The translations under genes were made by a program, and so were the position numbers. Positions 47,503 through 55,398 of a stretch of DNA of 64,000 nucleotides are shown here, piece after piece. Each line of letters opens with the position of its first letter. Positions within the stretch are counted from its first letter, which is position 1. The stretch spans positions 992,001 to 1,056,000 of the forward strand of contig NZ_CP083723.1 of the NCBI RefSeq assembly GCF_020150815.1, written 5' to 3'. The notes under the pieces were generated by a model, which saw only the letters and a list, made by a program, of their open reading frames with translations, did not search any database and had not been told where the DNA came from. This stretch comes from Haloprofundus salilacus. GTDB lineage: Archaea > Halobacteriota > Halobacteria > Halobacteriales > Haloferacaceae.

Positions 47503-48621
47503 ATGCACCAGGAGAGTGACCCGGCGACCATCGAGTCGGCTATCGAGCGCTATCTCGACGGCGTCGAGGCGGGGAACTCCCGGAAGAACTACCGCTCGGT
47601 GCTAGCCGGGTGGGCCGCGTGGCTTCGCGACGAGGCAGACGTGGCTTCACTCAACGGCCTGACCGTCATGCACTGTCGGCGCTACGCCCGTCACCTGAAA
47701 GAACTTGTGCGCGAAAGTGAACTCCGCGCGAGCACGGCAAACACGTACTACGCCTACGTCCGGGCGTTTCTCGGGTTCTGCGTGGCCGACGAACTCCTCG
47801 ACGTGAATCCGGCGAAATCGGCGCGTGCGACCGACGAACTCCCCGAAGACCACGGCGACAGGGAACGTCAGTTCTGGCGCCGTAAACAGCGGAACGCTAT
47901 ACTCACTTACGTCGACCGCCGAGCCGAGGAGGCGCAAGAGACCGGCTCCGAGCGCGAGATACGGCGTGCGCTTCGCGATAGGGCGCTCGTCGCCCTGTTA
48001 GCACTTTCCGGCGTTCGCGGCGGTGAAGCGTTCGCCGCTGCCGCCGACGACAGGCGCTCGGGACTGACGTGGAACGACGTCGACACCGACGCCAACGCAG
48101 TTCGGGTGTTCGGCAAGTCCCGCGAGTACGAGTACGCGCAGTTGCCTGAACGCGCGAGTGCGGCGCTCGTCGACCACCGCGAGTACTGTAAACCCGCCGA
48201 CGCGTCGTGGCCGGTGTTTCCGACCGGTCACGGTCCGTCACTTCGGCAGGCTATCGAGATGCAACTCGGCGCGCGGGGGTGGACTGACGAGGAGATCGAC
48301 GCACGCTGCGAGAAAGCGCCGTTGTCGCATGTCGTCCGCGAGGAGCGGGTGACGCCGCCGTCGCTCACGACGAACGGCGCGCGGAGCGTGATGAAGCGTC
48401 TCTGCGCCGACGCGGACATCGACGTTCGCGGCGAGTACCTCAAACCGCACGGTGCGCGGCGGGGGCTGGGCCACGAACTGTACGCCAGCGGTCACGCCGA
48501 ACTCGCGCAGTCAGCGCTCAGGCACGCGAGTATCGAGACGACGCACGAGTCGTACTCCGACATCCGGGCGGCCGAAACCGCTCGACGGGTCGACCGGGTG
48601 TTGGAGCGCGACGGAGCGTGA
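47503..48621 (+). CDS. Tyrosine recombinase / integrase
   Basis: A 372-residue site-specific recombinase. The N-terminal SAM-like core-binding domain covers about residues 8-105. The catalytic domain has Arg172 in LSGVRGGE, Lys205 in FGKSREYEYA, His316 and Arg319 in KPHGARRGLGHELY, His341 in ALRHASIETT and nucleophile Tyr351 in HESYSDI, so the active site is complete. It resembles haloarchaeal XerC/D-like proteins found on chromosomes and in integrated elements. A TATTTACG box is 33 nt upstream. No tRNA, direct repeat or excisionase is seen beside it, so no att site can be proposed. Confidence 0.92.
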   Translation: MHQESDPATIESAIERYLDGVEAGNSRKNYRSVLAGWAAWLRDEADVASLNGLTVMHCRRYARHLKELVRESELRASTANTYYAYVRAFLGFCVADELLDVNPAKSARATDELPEDHGDRERQFWRRKQRNAILTYVDRRAEEAQETGSEREIRRALRDRALVALLALSGVRGGEAFAAAADDRRSGLTWNDVDTDANAVRVFGKSREYEYAQLPERASAALVDHREYCKPADASWPVFPTGHGPSLRQAIEMQLGARGWTDEEIDARCEKAPLSHVVREERVTPPSLTTNGARSVMKRLCADADIDVRGEYLKPHGARRGLGHELYASGHAELAQSALRHASIETTHESYSDIRAAETARRVDRVLERDGA

Positions 48622-48660
48622 CTGATCGAGTTTCTCCCGATTGCTCGCGGCTGCCCGTAC

Positions 48661-48891
48661 CTACCCCTCGAAGTCGCCTTCAAGCGTCACGCGGTCGCCC
48701 GTCACTTCCGCGACGGAACCTGAACCGACGGGGTAGCGCTCCTCGTCCGCGCCGCCCCACGTAACTTCGACACCTTCGCCGAAGCGAAGGTAGAACCCGT
48801 CGTCGGTCACCTCGTCGACGGTACCGACCTCGTTTCCACCGTCGTCATAGACGGATTTGCCGACGTCGTCCTCGGATAGTTGAGATGCCAT
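48661..48891 (-). CDS. Small PRC-barrel-like protein
   Basis: A 76-residue acidic protein: MASQLSEDDVGKSVYDDGGNEVGTVDEVTDDGFYLRFGEGVEVTWG..., with the K-x-V-Y-D-x-x-G-x-x-V-G pattern of PRC-barrel domains. Such proteins occur alone in haloarchaea; some bind RNA or regulate partners (CdpB-type proteins in cell division are PRC-barrel), but this small one cannot be assigned. Start ATG 48891; the longer upstream frame is basic. Convergent with the recombinase. Confidence 0.8.
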   Translation of the reverse strand: MASQLSEDDVGKSVYDDGGNEVGTVDEVTDDGFYLRFGEGVEVTWGGADEERYPVGSGSVAEVTGDRVTLEGDFEG

Positions 48892-49032
48892 ACGCGACGT
48901 ACGACCGCGAGCGGGGAATAACTGATGGCGGGACGAGTGGTCGAGGTCGAACACAGCAACGTTTTGTCACCTGCCGGTGAACCGCCGACAGCATGCCCTC
49001 CAGTATCGTCAGCTGTACTCGGGAACGCCTGA

Positions 49033-50400
49033 ATGCGGTCATCTCTCTCAGACGTTTTCGACCCACCCGTGACTGAAAACGAAACGTCGACGGTGTTCGT
49101 CGTCTGTCTCTGCGTACTCGCCCTCACCGGCGGTATCTGTTACATTGCCGTCTCGCCGCAGTTTGGGGAGCGAAGCGCCGCCGAATCGACCCCGAGCTCC
49201 GCGACGGTCGGGTCGGAGGAGCGACTCCACCGACTCCACGGCGCTGGACTCACCGGCGAGAACGTCACCGTCGGCATCGTAGACGTGACCGAATTCGACC
49301 GCTCACAGTCGAATCTGAGTGAGAGAGTCGTCGTATCGCGCACGTTCGAATCGGACAAATCGGTCGGAGTGAGTCTGGACCGTCGGTCGAACACGCACGG
49401 AACCAGCGTCGCGTCCATTGTCGCTCGAACCGCGCCCGACTCGAAGCTGTATCTCGCGACAGTCGATTCGCCAGAGGGCTACGAACGGGCAGTTGAGTGG
49501 TTTCTTCGAGCGAACGTTGACATCGTCGTCACCCCCGTCTCTTTCTACGGCAAACCCGGTGACGGCAGTTCGCGTGTCGCCCGACTCGCGACGAGGGCGA
49601 CCGAACGAGGAGTCGTCTTCGTCGCCCCGGACGGGAATCTCGCGCGGGGGCAGTGGTCCGGACGGTACCAGTCGGGGCGAAACGAGTCAGGAGCGACCGG
49701 CGTCCATCAGTTCGGCAACGACGAGCGGAACTATCTGCGCGGCGACACGGGAACGGTGACGCTCTGGCTCTCGTGGGACGACGCGCATCGAAACGAGGCG
49801 TTCACCGCTGAACTATACCGAACGACCGAAGACGGAACGCGTCTCGTCGCTCGGTCACAGCCCTACACGGCCGACACGACCCCGAACGAGCGGCTGACCG
49901 CACACGTCGGCTCGGGGACGTACTTCGTCGTCGTTCGTGGCCCTCGAAACGAGACGACGGCGCGAGTGACGCTCGAATCGTCGACGCACGGGTTACAGTT
50001 TACCACGCCCGAACGGAGCGTCACTGCCCCGGCGACGGGACAACTTCTCTCTGTCGGCGCGTACGACCAGCAGGCAGAACGACTCGAACCGTTCAGTTCG
50101 CGCGGGCCGACCGACGACGGTCGTCTCGGCGTTGACGTGGTCGCACCGAGTCGCCACCGCGTCGCCGGGCAGGAAGAGCCGTTCGTCGGAACGTCCGCGG
50201 CCGCCGCCTACGTCGGCGGTGTGGCTGCGCTCTTGCTAGACGCGGACCCGACGCTCGAACCGTGGGAAGTCGAGCGCCGACTCGAACGAACGGCGACAGA
50301 CGTCGGGAAGACCGGAATCGACACATCGACGGGGTACGGCCGTGTCGAACCGGTTGCGGCCGTCGGCAACGGGACGGTTAAATCAGCATTTGACTCATAG
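49033..50400 (+). CDS. S8 (subtilisin-like) serine protease with N-terminal membrane anchor
   Basis: A 455-residue protein. An N-terminal hydrophobic helix (STVFVVCLCVLALTGGICYIAV, about 19-40) acts as signal or anchor. The catalytic domain has Asp84 in VGIVDVTEF, His122 in NTHGTSVASI, oxyanion Asn202 in VAPDGN and Ser388 in FVGTSAAAAYVGGVAALLL, so the triad is complete. Between Asn202 and Ser388 sits an extra beta-rich insert of about 120 residues (TGTVTLWLSWDDAHRNEAFTAELYRT...SGTYFVVVRGP) resembling a bacterial pre-peptidase C-terminal domain. Unlike halolysins it has no Tat signal and no long C-terminal extension. The membrane regulator follows 52 nt downstream. Confidence 0.9.
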   Translation: MRSSLSDVFDPPVTENETSTVFVVCLCVLALTGGICYIAVSPQFGERSAAESTPSSATVGSEERLHRLHGAGLTGENVTVGIVDVTEFDRSQSNLSERVVVSRTFESDKSVGVSLDRRSNTHGTSVASIVARTAPDSKLYLATVDSPEGYERAVEWFLRANVDIVVTPVSFYGKPGDGSSRVARLATRATERGVVFVAPDGNLARGQWSGRYQSGRNESGATGVHQFGNDERNYLRGDTGTVTLWLSWDDAHRNEAFTAELYRTTEDGTRLVARSQPYTADTTPNERLTAHVGSGTYFVVVRGPRNETTARVTLESSTHGLQFTTPERSVTAPATGQLLSVGAYDQQAERLEPFSSRGPTDDGRLGVDVVAPSRHRVAGQEEPFVGTSAAAAYVGGVAALLLDADPTLEPWEVERRLERTATDVGKTGIDTSTGYGRVEPVAAVGNGTVKSAFDS

Positions 50401-50452
50401 ATAGCACTTAGTACCGACTCGTCGTCGGTCCGAACGAAACTCCACTCTAGCT

Positions 50453-51055
50453 ATGTCCGGATTTATCGACAAACTCCACCAGCGTAGTTCGACGACGAAC
50501 GAATGTCCTCGCGTCCTCGACGTCCAGTCCGAAGAAACTGACGAAGTGCTCGATGCGCTCGCGTCCGATACGGCACGTCGACTGCTTCGCAGCCTGTTCG
50601 AAGAGCCCCGAACCCCCTCGGAACTCGCTCACCACACCGACACGTCGGTCCAGAACATCAACTACCACCTCATGAACCTCAGAGAGGCTGGTCTCACCGA
50701 GGCCGTCGATACTCAGTACTCCAAGAAGGGTCGTGAGATGACCGTCTACGGGCCGACAAGCGACCCTCTCGTCTTCGTCAGTAACCACGAACTCCGGCCC
50801 GCCGTCGACCGATCGCTTCGAGAACTCGTCGCCGGACTGGGTATCCTCGTCGGAGCGAGCGTTCTCGTCCAGTGGGGTACCGAGCGGTTGGTCGGGGGGT
50901 CGCGAGACGCGGTTCTCGGTCCGGCCAGTTGGGGTGCGCCGGACCCGGGTACGACGCTCGCGTGGGTCGTCTTCGGAGTCGTCGAACCGGGTGTGCTCTT
51001 TTTCTTCGGTTGTCTTCTCGTCGTTGCCGCACTCGCACTCACCGCAGACGCGTAA
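50453..51055 (+). CDS. ArsR-like winged-helix regulator with C-terminal membrane helices
   Basis: A 200-residue protein. Winged helix at about residues 26-95 (DEVLDALASDTARRLLRSLFEEPRTPSELAHHTDTSVQNINYHLMNLREAGLTEAV), then two membrane helices (LRELVAGLGILVGASVLVQWGTERL and TTLAWVVFGVVEPGVLFFFGCLLVVAALAL). This inverted form of a one-component membrane regulator is common in haloarchaea. It follows the protease gene closely and may be co-transcribed, suggesting control of envelope or secreted functions. Convergent with the surface protein gene. Confidence 0.87.
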   Translation: MSGFIDKLHQRSSTTNECPRVLDVQSEETDEVLDALASDTARRLLRSLFEEPRTPSELAHHTDTSVQNINYHLMNLREAGLTEAVDTQYSKKGREMTVYGPTSDPLVFVSNHELRPAVDRSLRELVAGLGILVGASVLVQWGTERLVGGSRDAVLGPASWGAPDPGTTLAWVVFGVVEPGVLFFFGCLLVVAALALTADA

Positions 51056-51107
51056 TTCGCCTGCCTGACTCGCCGGAAAATCGTCCGTAGAGAGAATTTG
51101 GGAACCG

Positions 51108-51150
51108 GTACGACCGGAAGTTACGACCGATTACGACCGGTTACGACCGG
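51108..51150. repeat. Four tandem ACGACCGG repeats
   Basis: GTACGACCGG, TTACGACCGA, TTACGACCGG and TTACGACCGG follow one another; the last three are an exact 10-bp tandem. They span the end of the surface protein gene (its stop and last codons lie in the final unit) and the gap to the regulator. Confidence 0.6.
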
Positions 51151-52181
51151 AAGAATCCGAGGAGAACGCCGATACCTACAACGGCGAGAGCGCCGCCGAG
51201 CGCGAGTGCACCGACGCTCCCGAGAAGATTCGACATGCTATCGAGAACCGTCGATTGATTCCGCACGGGCGTCTCCGTCTCTGACTTCGGCGTCGGCTCG
51301 GCCGTTTGCGTCGTCGGTGTCTCGGTCAACACCGGAGTTTCGAGCACGGAGAGCGTGCCGACGTCGACCGGTTCGCCGTCGGTATCCGATCCGAGATACA
51401 GTCGCAGCGGGTAGTCGCCGGGGTCGAGAACCCGGCTCAGTTGCGTCTGCGACTCGTCCACTACGTCGTCGTCGGAACGCGTCGGAGAGGAACTGAACCC
51501 TGCTTCGCTGGTGTCGAACTCGATAACCGCGCGACCGTCGTCGTTCTCGTCGCGAACCGTCACAGTGGCGGTGAAGCCCACATCCTCGCCGCCGATGACG
51601 AGTGTCACTCGGCTGGCGTCGCCGTACGTCACTGGGATACGCGCGGTGTTGCTCTGTCGGACCCGAACGGCGGGTACAACGGTTGCTTCGTCGGCGGGCG
51701 GCAGCGTCATCTGCGTCGGGGACGAGGTGCAGTCAGTGCACGGTTCGAGTCGGCCGTCCACGTCGTCCGACGAGAGACCACCGCCGTATGCGGAGATGGT
51801 AAACGACGTGTTCGCCTGCTTGTCGCTCAGGTCGAACGAGACGTTGAACGTCCCGTACTCGTCTACCTCGGTGAACCGACTTTCGAGGAACACGTCGTCG
51901 GCACCGTGTGCCGACCGTATTCGAACAGTCACTTCGATTCCCGCGTCCAGCGTCGTCTCGCCGTGGACCACCTGGTTCTCCGCAGCTTCGAGCAGGAGTT
52001 CGTCACCTGCGTAGAGGAGGACTAGCTCTTCGTCCGAATCGTCGGCAGCCGCGGCGACGGTACCGGTTCCCACAGCAGTCAGGAGAACGGAGAACACGAC
52101 GAAGCCACGTGCGACAGCTGTCAGCATCGTTCGTCGACGCACTGCCGACTCGCGGGTCAACGTCGACTGTCGAGTCAACAT
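51141..52181 (-). CDS. Exported surface protein with C-terminal anchor
   Basis: A 346-residue protein. Signal peptide (RRRTMLTAVARGFVVFSVLLTAVGTGTVAAAA, ending near 46); beta-rich repeats of the haloarchaeal surface-glycoprotein type (AENQVVHGETTLDAGIEVTVRIRSAHGADDVFLESRFTEVDEYGTFNVSFDLSD), which I associate with BGTF/DUF7827 domains; a Thr/Pro/Glu stalk (ETPVLTETPTTQTAEPTPKSETETPVRN); and a C-terminal helix GALALGGALAVVGIGVLLGFFRS with no PGF-type archaeosortase motif. A CTDC pair near residue 150 could form a disulfide. It faces the regulator and protease genes. Confidence 0.8.
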   Translation of the reverse strand: MLTRQSTLTRESAVRRRTMLTAVARGFVVFSVLLTAVGTGTVAAAADDSDEELVLLYAGDELLLEAAENQVVHGETTLDAGIEVTVRIRSAHGADDVFLESRFTEVDEYGTFNVSFDLSDKQANTSFTISAYGGGLSSDDVDGRLEPCTDCTSSPTQMTLPPADEATVVPAVRVRQSNTARIPVTYGDASRVTLVIGGEDVGFTATVTVRDENDDGRAVIEFDTSEAGFSSSPTRSDDDVVDESQTQLSRVLDPGDYPLRLYLGSDTDGEPVDVGTLSVLETPVLTETPTTQTAEPTPKSETETPVRNQSTVLDSMSNLLGSVGALALGGALAVVGIGVLLGFFRS

Positions 52182-52568
52182 CCAATCACCGACGGGCGTC
52201 GACGAGACGGCGTTTTGTCGGAGGGCGGTGCAACGGCGTTCGCGTTGACGGCGACGTCCAGCAGGGAGTTTCGAACGGTCACGAGTCAGCAGATAGCCGA
52301 GTAGGGTGATAATGTCGGCGATAAGTTAAGTCTCGACTGAAGTAACGACACCAGAGAGAACGGGGACCGGTACGACGCTCGTCGCCGCATGTCTGAACCG
52401 TGACTGACCAGAGTGTGCGTGAGCGTCGCATTCGAGGCTACCGTAACGCGCTTACATAAAATGGACGCATACGGTAACAACCGCAGTTTCGTTTGTCTCG
52501 GTTGATACTCGAATCGTCCGACTGCGGCCGGACACACTCTCGCGCAACCGGTAACGCTGCCCGTAGAA

Positions 52569-52659
52569 TTACAATTTTTACAACTTTTACAAATTTTAGA
52601 GCCACCACGCGACTGAGACGACTCGGCAGGATTTCTTAAAGAAAGTGGTTTTTACAAAT
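52569..52659. repeat. TTTACAA iterons upstream of the parA-like gene
   Basis: TTACAA occurs at 52569, 52578 and 52587 with an exact 9-bp period (TTTACAAnT units), and TTTACAAAT again at 52651-52659. Iterons of this kind upstream of a ParA operon are the usual centromere (parC/parS) or operator layout of type Ib systems. The same 9-mer TTTACAAAT recurs at 59862. Confidence 0.6.
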
Positions 52660-52783
52660 TCTGGAAATTCCAAAGCGGGTGGACAGTCAGGTGCGCGTGG
52701 ATACTGTTAAGCCACGTCGGAGAGACGTGAGCGACGATGACACGGTCGACACTTGGTACGCGGTGTTCGAATTGGAGACTGTC

Positions 52784-52794
52784 TACAAATTGTA
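52784..52794. promoter_or_regulatory. Palindrome TACAA-A-TTGTA at the parA promoter
   Basis: Perfect 5-bp arms around one A, directly before or overlapping the likely TATA element (ttgtaaaatg), whose distance to the GTG at 52829 is about 30 nt. A protein bound here would block TBP/TFB, so autoregulation is plausible. Confidence 0.5.
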
Positions 52795-52828
52795 AAATGT
52801 TCACGCAGTTCGGACGGGGTGAGATGCG

Positions 52829-53707
52829 GTGAGTCGTGCGGTCAGCGTCTCGCTGCAGAAAGGCGGCGTCGGCAAGACGACTGTCGCGATCAACCTCGCG
52901 GACGCGCTCGCTGCGCGGGGCAACGACGTACTGCTCGTCGATTTGGACCAGCAGGGGAACGCAACGGAGGGCGTCGGTCTCAAGGAATGTTACGAAGCAG
53001 AGAGTCCGCACATCGGCAATGTCCTCACCGAGGACGACCCCGTCGCCGTCGACGCGGTGATCCGCGAGCGCGAGGGGTTCGACGTCGTTCCGGCGCACGT
53101 CGACCTCGACGGGGCCGAGGACCGAGTTCGAAACTCGACGTTCGGGGTGCTGTGGGTCCGCCGTCGCATCGTCGAACCGTTGCTCGGCGAGCGCTACGAC
53201 TACGTCGTCATCGACTCACCGCCGAGTCTCGGGCCGCTCTCGGACGCGGCGCTCATCGGGTCGGGTAACGTCATCGTTCCGCTGCTGATGAGTGAACCGA
53301 GCGTCAGCGGGTTCGAGCGGATGTGGGAGCAGCAGATCGTTCCGATTCGCCAGGAGGTTGACCTCGAACTGCTCGCCATCGTGCCGAACGACCTTAGCGG
53401 TAACAACGAGGAGAAGCGCATCATCCGCGACCTCGAATCCTCATCGTTCGCCGAGTACCTCCCCGGGTTCGCCCGCAGCACGGAGTTTGACGACGACGAT
53501 TCACCCGGTCCCGGTCTCCGTCGCCGCATCGCGTTCCGGCGCTCGTGGCGCGACGGCAAGACGCTGCGCGAGTACGAACCGGACAACGACATGGTCGCGC
53601 GCCTCAACGAACTCGCCCACGTCGTCGAAGCGGGAACGGTCGACGTCGGCGCCGACAGTGACGCCGACAGGAGCGAGGAGAACGAAGAGGTGACGGCCAG
53701 TGCCTGA
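52829..53707 (+). CDS. ParA/SegA-type partition ATPase
   Basis: A 292-residue Walker-type ATPase with the deviant Walker A KGGVGKTT (residues 11-18), the A' motif LLVDLDQQGNAT, Walker B YVVIDSPPSLGPLSDAAL and a Lys/Asn-containing later segment NDLSGNNEEKRIIRDL. It starts almost at the P-loop, so it lacks the N-terminal HTH of type Ia ParA and is like type Ib ParA and archaeal SegA. GTG 52829 is used; the only upstream ATG is followed by a stop after one codon. The next gene overlaps it by 8 nt. Upstream iterons complete a partition cassette. Confidence 0.92.
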   Translation: MSRAVSVSLQKGGVGKTTVAINLADALAARGNDVLLVDLDQQGNATEGVGLKECYEAESPHIGNVLTEDDPVAVDAVIREREGFDVVPAHVDLDGAEDRVRNSTFGVLWVRRRIVEPLLGERYDYVVIDSPPSLGPLSDAALIGSGNVIVPLLMSEPSVSGFERMWEQQIVPIRQEVDLELLAIVPNDLSGNNEEKRIIRDLESSSFAEYLPGFARSTEFDDDDSPGPGLRRRIAFRRSWRDGKTLREYEPDNDMVARLNELAHVVEAGTVDVGADSDADRSEENEEVTASA

Positions 53708-54101
53708 CGGCAACCGTTTCGCGGGGTTGAGCGACGCGCTCGGCGACGAGGAAACGGCCGAAGAAGCACAGAGAACGGAATCGCCTGAGGGTGCGGACGA
53801 CGAGACAATCAGCAGCGAAACGATGGACGATGAAACGCTCGACGAGGAATCATCGGCATCGACGCCCGAGGAGGGCGGCCCGGCGTTCTCCTTCGAGGAG
53901 ACGACCCCGAAGAGCGTCTACGTCCGCGACCAGACGCTCGACGCGCTCGAAGACCTCGAGTTCGAGGTGGAGGTCGCGCTTCGGCGCGAGCACGGCGTCC
54001 GCGACGTGACCGGCCGGGAGTTTCACGACGCCTTGGTGCGCGTCGCGGCCGAGCACGCCGACGACATCGCCGCACTGGTCGTCGAGACGCGCGAGGAGTA
54101 G
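53700..54101 (+). CDS. ParA partner protein, predicted DNA-binding (SegB/ParB-like)
   Basis: A 133-residue protein starting at GTG 53700 inside the parA stop region. Residues 1-70 are acidic and probably disordered (EETAEEAQRTESPEGADDE...); residues 71-133 form a compact domain, PKSVYVRDQTLDALEDLEFEVEVALRREHGVRDVTGREFHDALVRVAAEHADDIAAL. The strand-helix-helix pattern (SVYVRDQTLDAL ... GREFHDALVRVA) is that of ribbon-helix-helix proteins with a longer turn. Position and size fit the centromere-binding partner of a type Ib/SegAB system. No family name can be given with confidence. Confidence 0.75.
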   Translation: MPDGNRFAGLSDALGDEETAEEAQRTESPEGADDETISSETMDDETLDEESSASTPEEGGPAFSFEETTPKSVYVRDQTLDALEDLEFEVEVALRREHGVRDVTGREFHDALVRVAAEHADDIAALVVETREE

Positions 54102-54237
54102 GCGACCGTCTCCGAGGTCGTTCGTTTACGGTGACGATCGGTTTGAATCGATAGACCCTGAAACGGAACCGTTTGCACAGGATGACTGTCGACGAACGTT
54201 TATCGGCGTCCTCGTGGCGAACTCATGTGCAGAAACC

Positions 54238-54759
54238 ATGGCCACAGAAACACAATCCCTGCAGACGCTTCGAGACCTGTTCGAGTACGAACTCGGCTGT
54301 ATGTACTACGTGGAGAACCAACTCGTCGACGCGCTCGACGAACTCGCGATGCAGACGCCGAACGAGAACGTCAGCCAGGGCTTCGCCGACCACCGCGACG
54401 AGACCCGACAGCAGGTCGAACGGCTCGAACGCGTGTTCGACGCCATCGACCGCGAACCATTCGAGCACGAGGTGTACGCGCTCGACGGCATGCTCCAGGA
54501 CAAACGTAACTTCGACGAGATGGTCGGAGAAGACGAACTCCGCAACGTCCATTATCTCGGCGCCGGAATGAAGACCGAGCGGTTCGAGATAACGGGCTAC
54601 GAGAGCCTCCAGATGCTCGCTGACCGGCTGGATATGGGTCGCGAGGTGACCGAGCCGCTGGAGCAGAACCTCGACGAAGAGCAGCGAACGCTGGACGAAC
54701 TCCAGACGATGGCGACCGGGTCGAAACTCAAGGAACTGTTCCAGAAGCTCACCGGGTGA
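54238..54759 (+). CDS. DUF892 (YciE/YciF-like) ferritin-fold protein
   Basis: A 173-residue all-helical protein: TLRDLFEYELGCMYYVENQLVDALDELAMQTPNENVSQGFADHRDETRQQVERLERVFDAI, typical of DUF892 with Glu and His residues that could form a di-iron site (E-x2-Y-x2-E, HRDET). The family is stress-induced in bacteria, function unclear. A TTTATCGG box about 40 nt upstream and a separate gap of 136 bp indicate its own promoter rather than co-transcription with the partition genes. Confidence 0.88.
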   Translation: MATETQSLQTLRDLFEYELGCMYYVENQLVDALDELAMQTPNENVSQGFADHRDETRQQVERLERVFDAIDREPFEHEVYALDGMLQDKRNFDEMVGEDELRNVHYLGAGMKTERFEITGYESLQMLADRLDMGREVTEPLEQNLDEEQRTLDELQTMATGSKLKELFQKLTG

Positions 54760-54920
54760 GCGCGGCGGCGGTCGGGCGAGACGGGGACCGAGTGCCGGTT
54801 ACCGAGGCTGTCTTTTTCGCGTTGAATCGGGTCCTCTCCGCGATAGCAGGCGCTTTCGGCGGTAGAGCGTCGCCTCGTCCGAGCGGCGCATCATTACTCC
54901 TCCTCGTTGCGAGCGACGCC

Positions 54921-55322
54921 TCACCCCTCCATACCGGGCGGCGGTCCCTCCGCTTCCAACCCGACGAGCACGAGCGGTTCGTTGTCGGCGTCGAGCATCT
55001 CGCGGACCCGGTCACGTTCGCCGCGGTCCTCGGCCGAGCGAACCATTTCGCGGTAGTGCGCGTCCCGGGCCGCCGCCGTCAGGTCGTCGTCGAGTTCGAG
55101 TTCCTCTCCGAGTCGCTCCCAGAGGTGCTCGCTCCCGTAGAGGTAGTACGACTGGTCGTCCCGCCAGCCGAAGTGGTGGCGGTTGGAGTACTCGTACCCG
55201 CCGTCGTCGCACTCGAAACTGCGTTGGACGGCAGCCAGCGCCTCGGAGAGGCCGTCGCGGTCGATGCCGCGCGCGTCGGCGACGGCGTCGACGACGTCGT
55301 CGTGGAACGGGTAGTCGGTCAT
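54921..55322 (-). CDS. Conserved haloarchaeal protein of unknown function
   Basis: A 133-residue acidic, soluble protein (MTDYPFHDDVVDAVADARGIDRDGLSEALAAVQRSFECDDGGYEYSNRHHFGWRDDQSYYLYGSEHLWERLGEELELDDD...). Aromatic- and His-rich centre (YEYSNRHHFGWRDDQSYYLYG); C-terminal helices. No family recognised. Same strand as the antiporter gene, 76 nt downstream of its stop, so possibly co-transcribed with it. Convergent with the DUF892 gene. Confidence 0.7.
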   Translation of the reverse strand: MTDYPFHDDVVDAVADARGIDRDGLSEALAAVQRSFECDDGGYEYSNRHHFGWRDDQSYYLYGSEHLWERLGEELELDDDLTAAARDAHYREMVRSAEDRGERDRVREMLDADNEPLVLVGLEAEGPPPGMEG

Positions 55323-55398
55323 TGGTGGTCACCACCGAACCGTACGAGACGGCAACGGAAGAGCACCGAGAATCGTGTTCCGTGGCTGATAAATCTGG

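Larger units (their letters stand above)
52182..52828. other. 647-bp divergent region with partition-type repeats
   Basis: No gene. The ParA-proximal 270 bp are A/T-rich and carry TTTACAA-type repeats and a palindrome (listed separately). The other half shows no repeats that I can support; a TATA-like gataagtta lies near 52319-52327. Confidence 0.6.
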
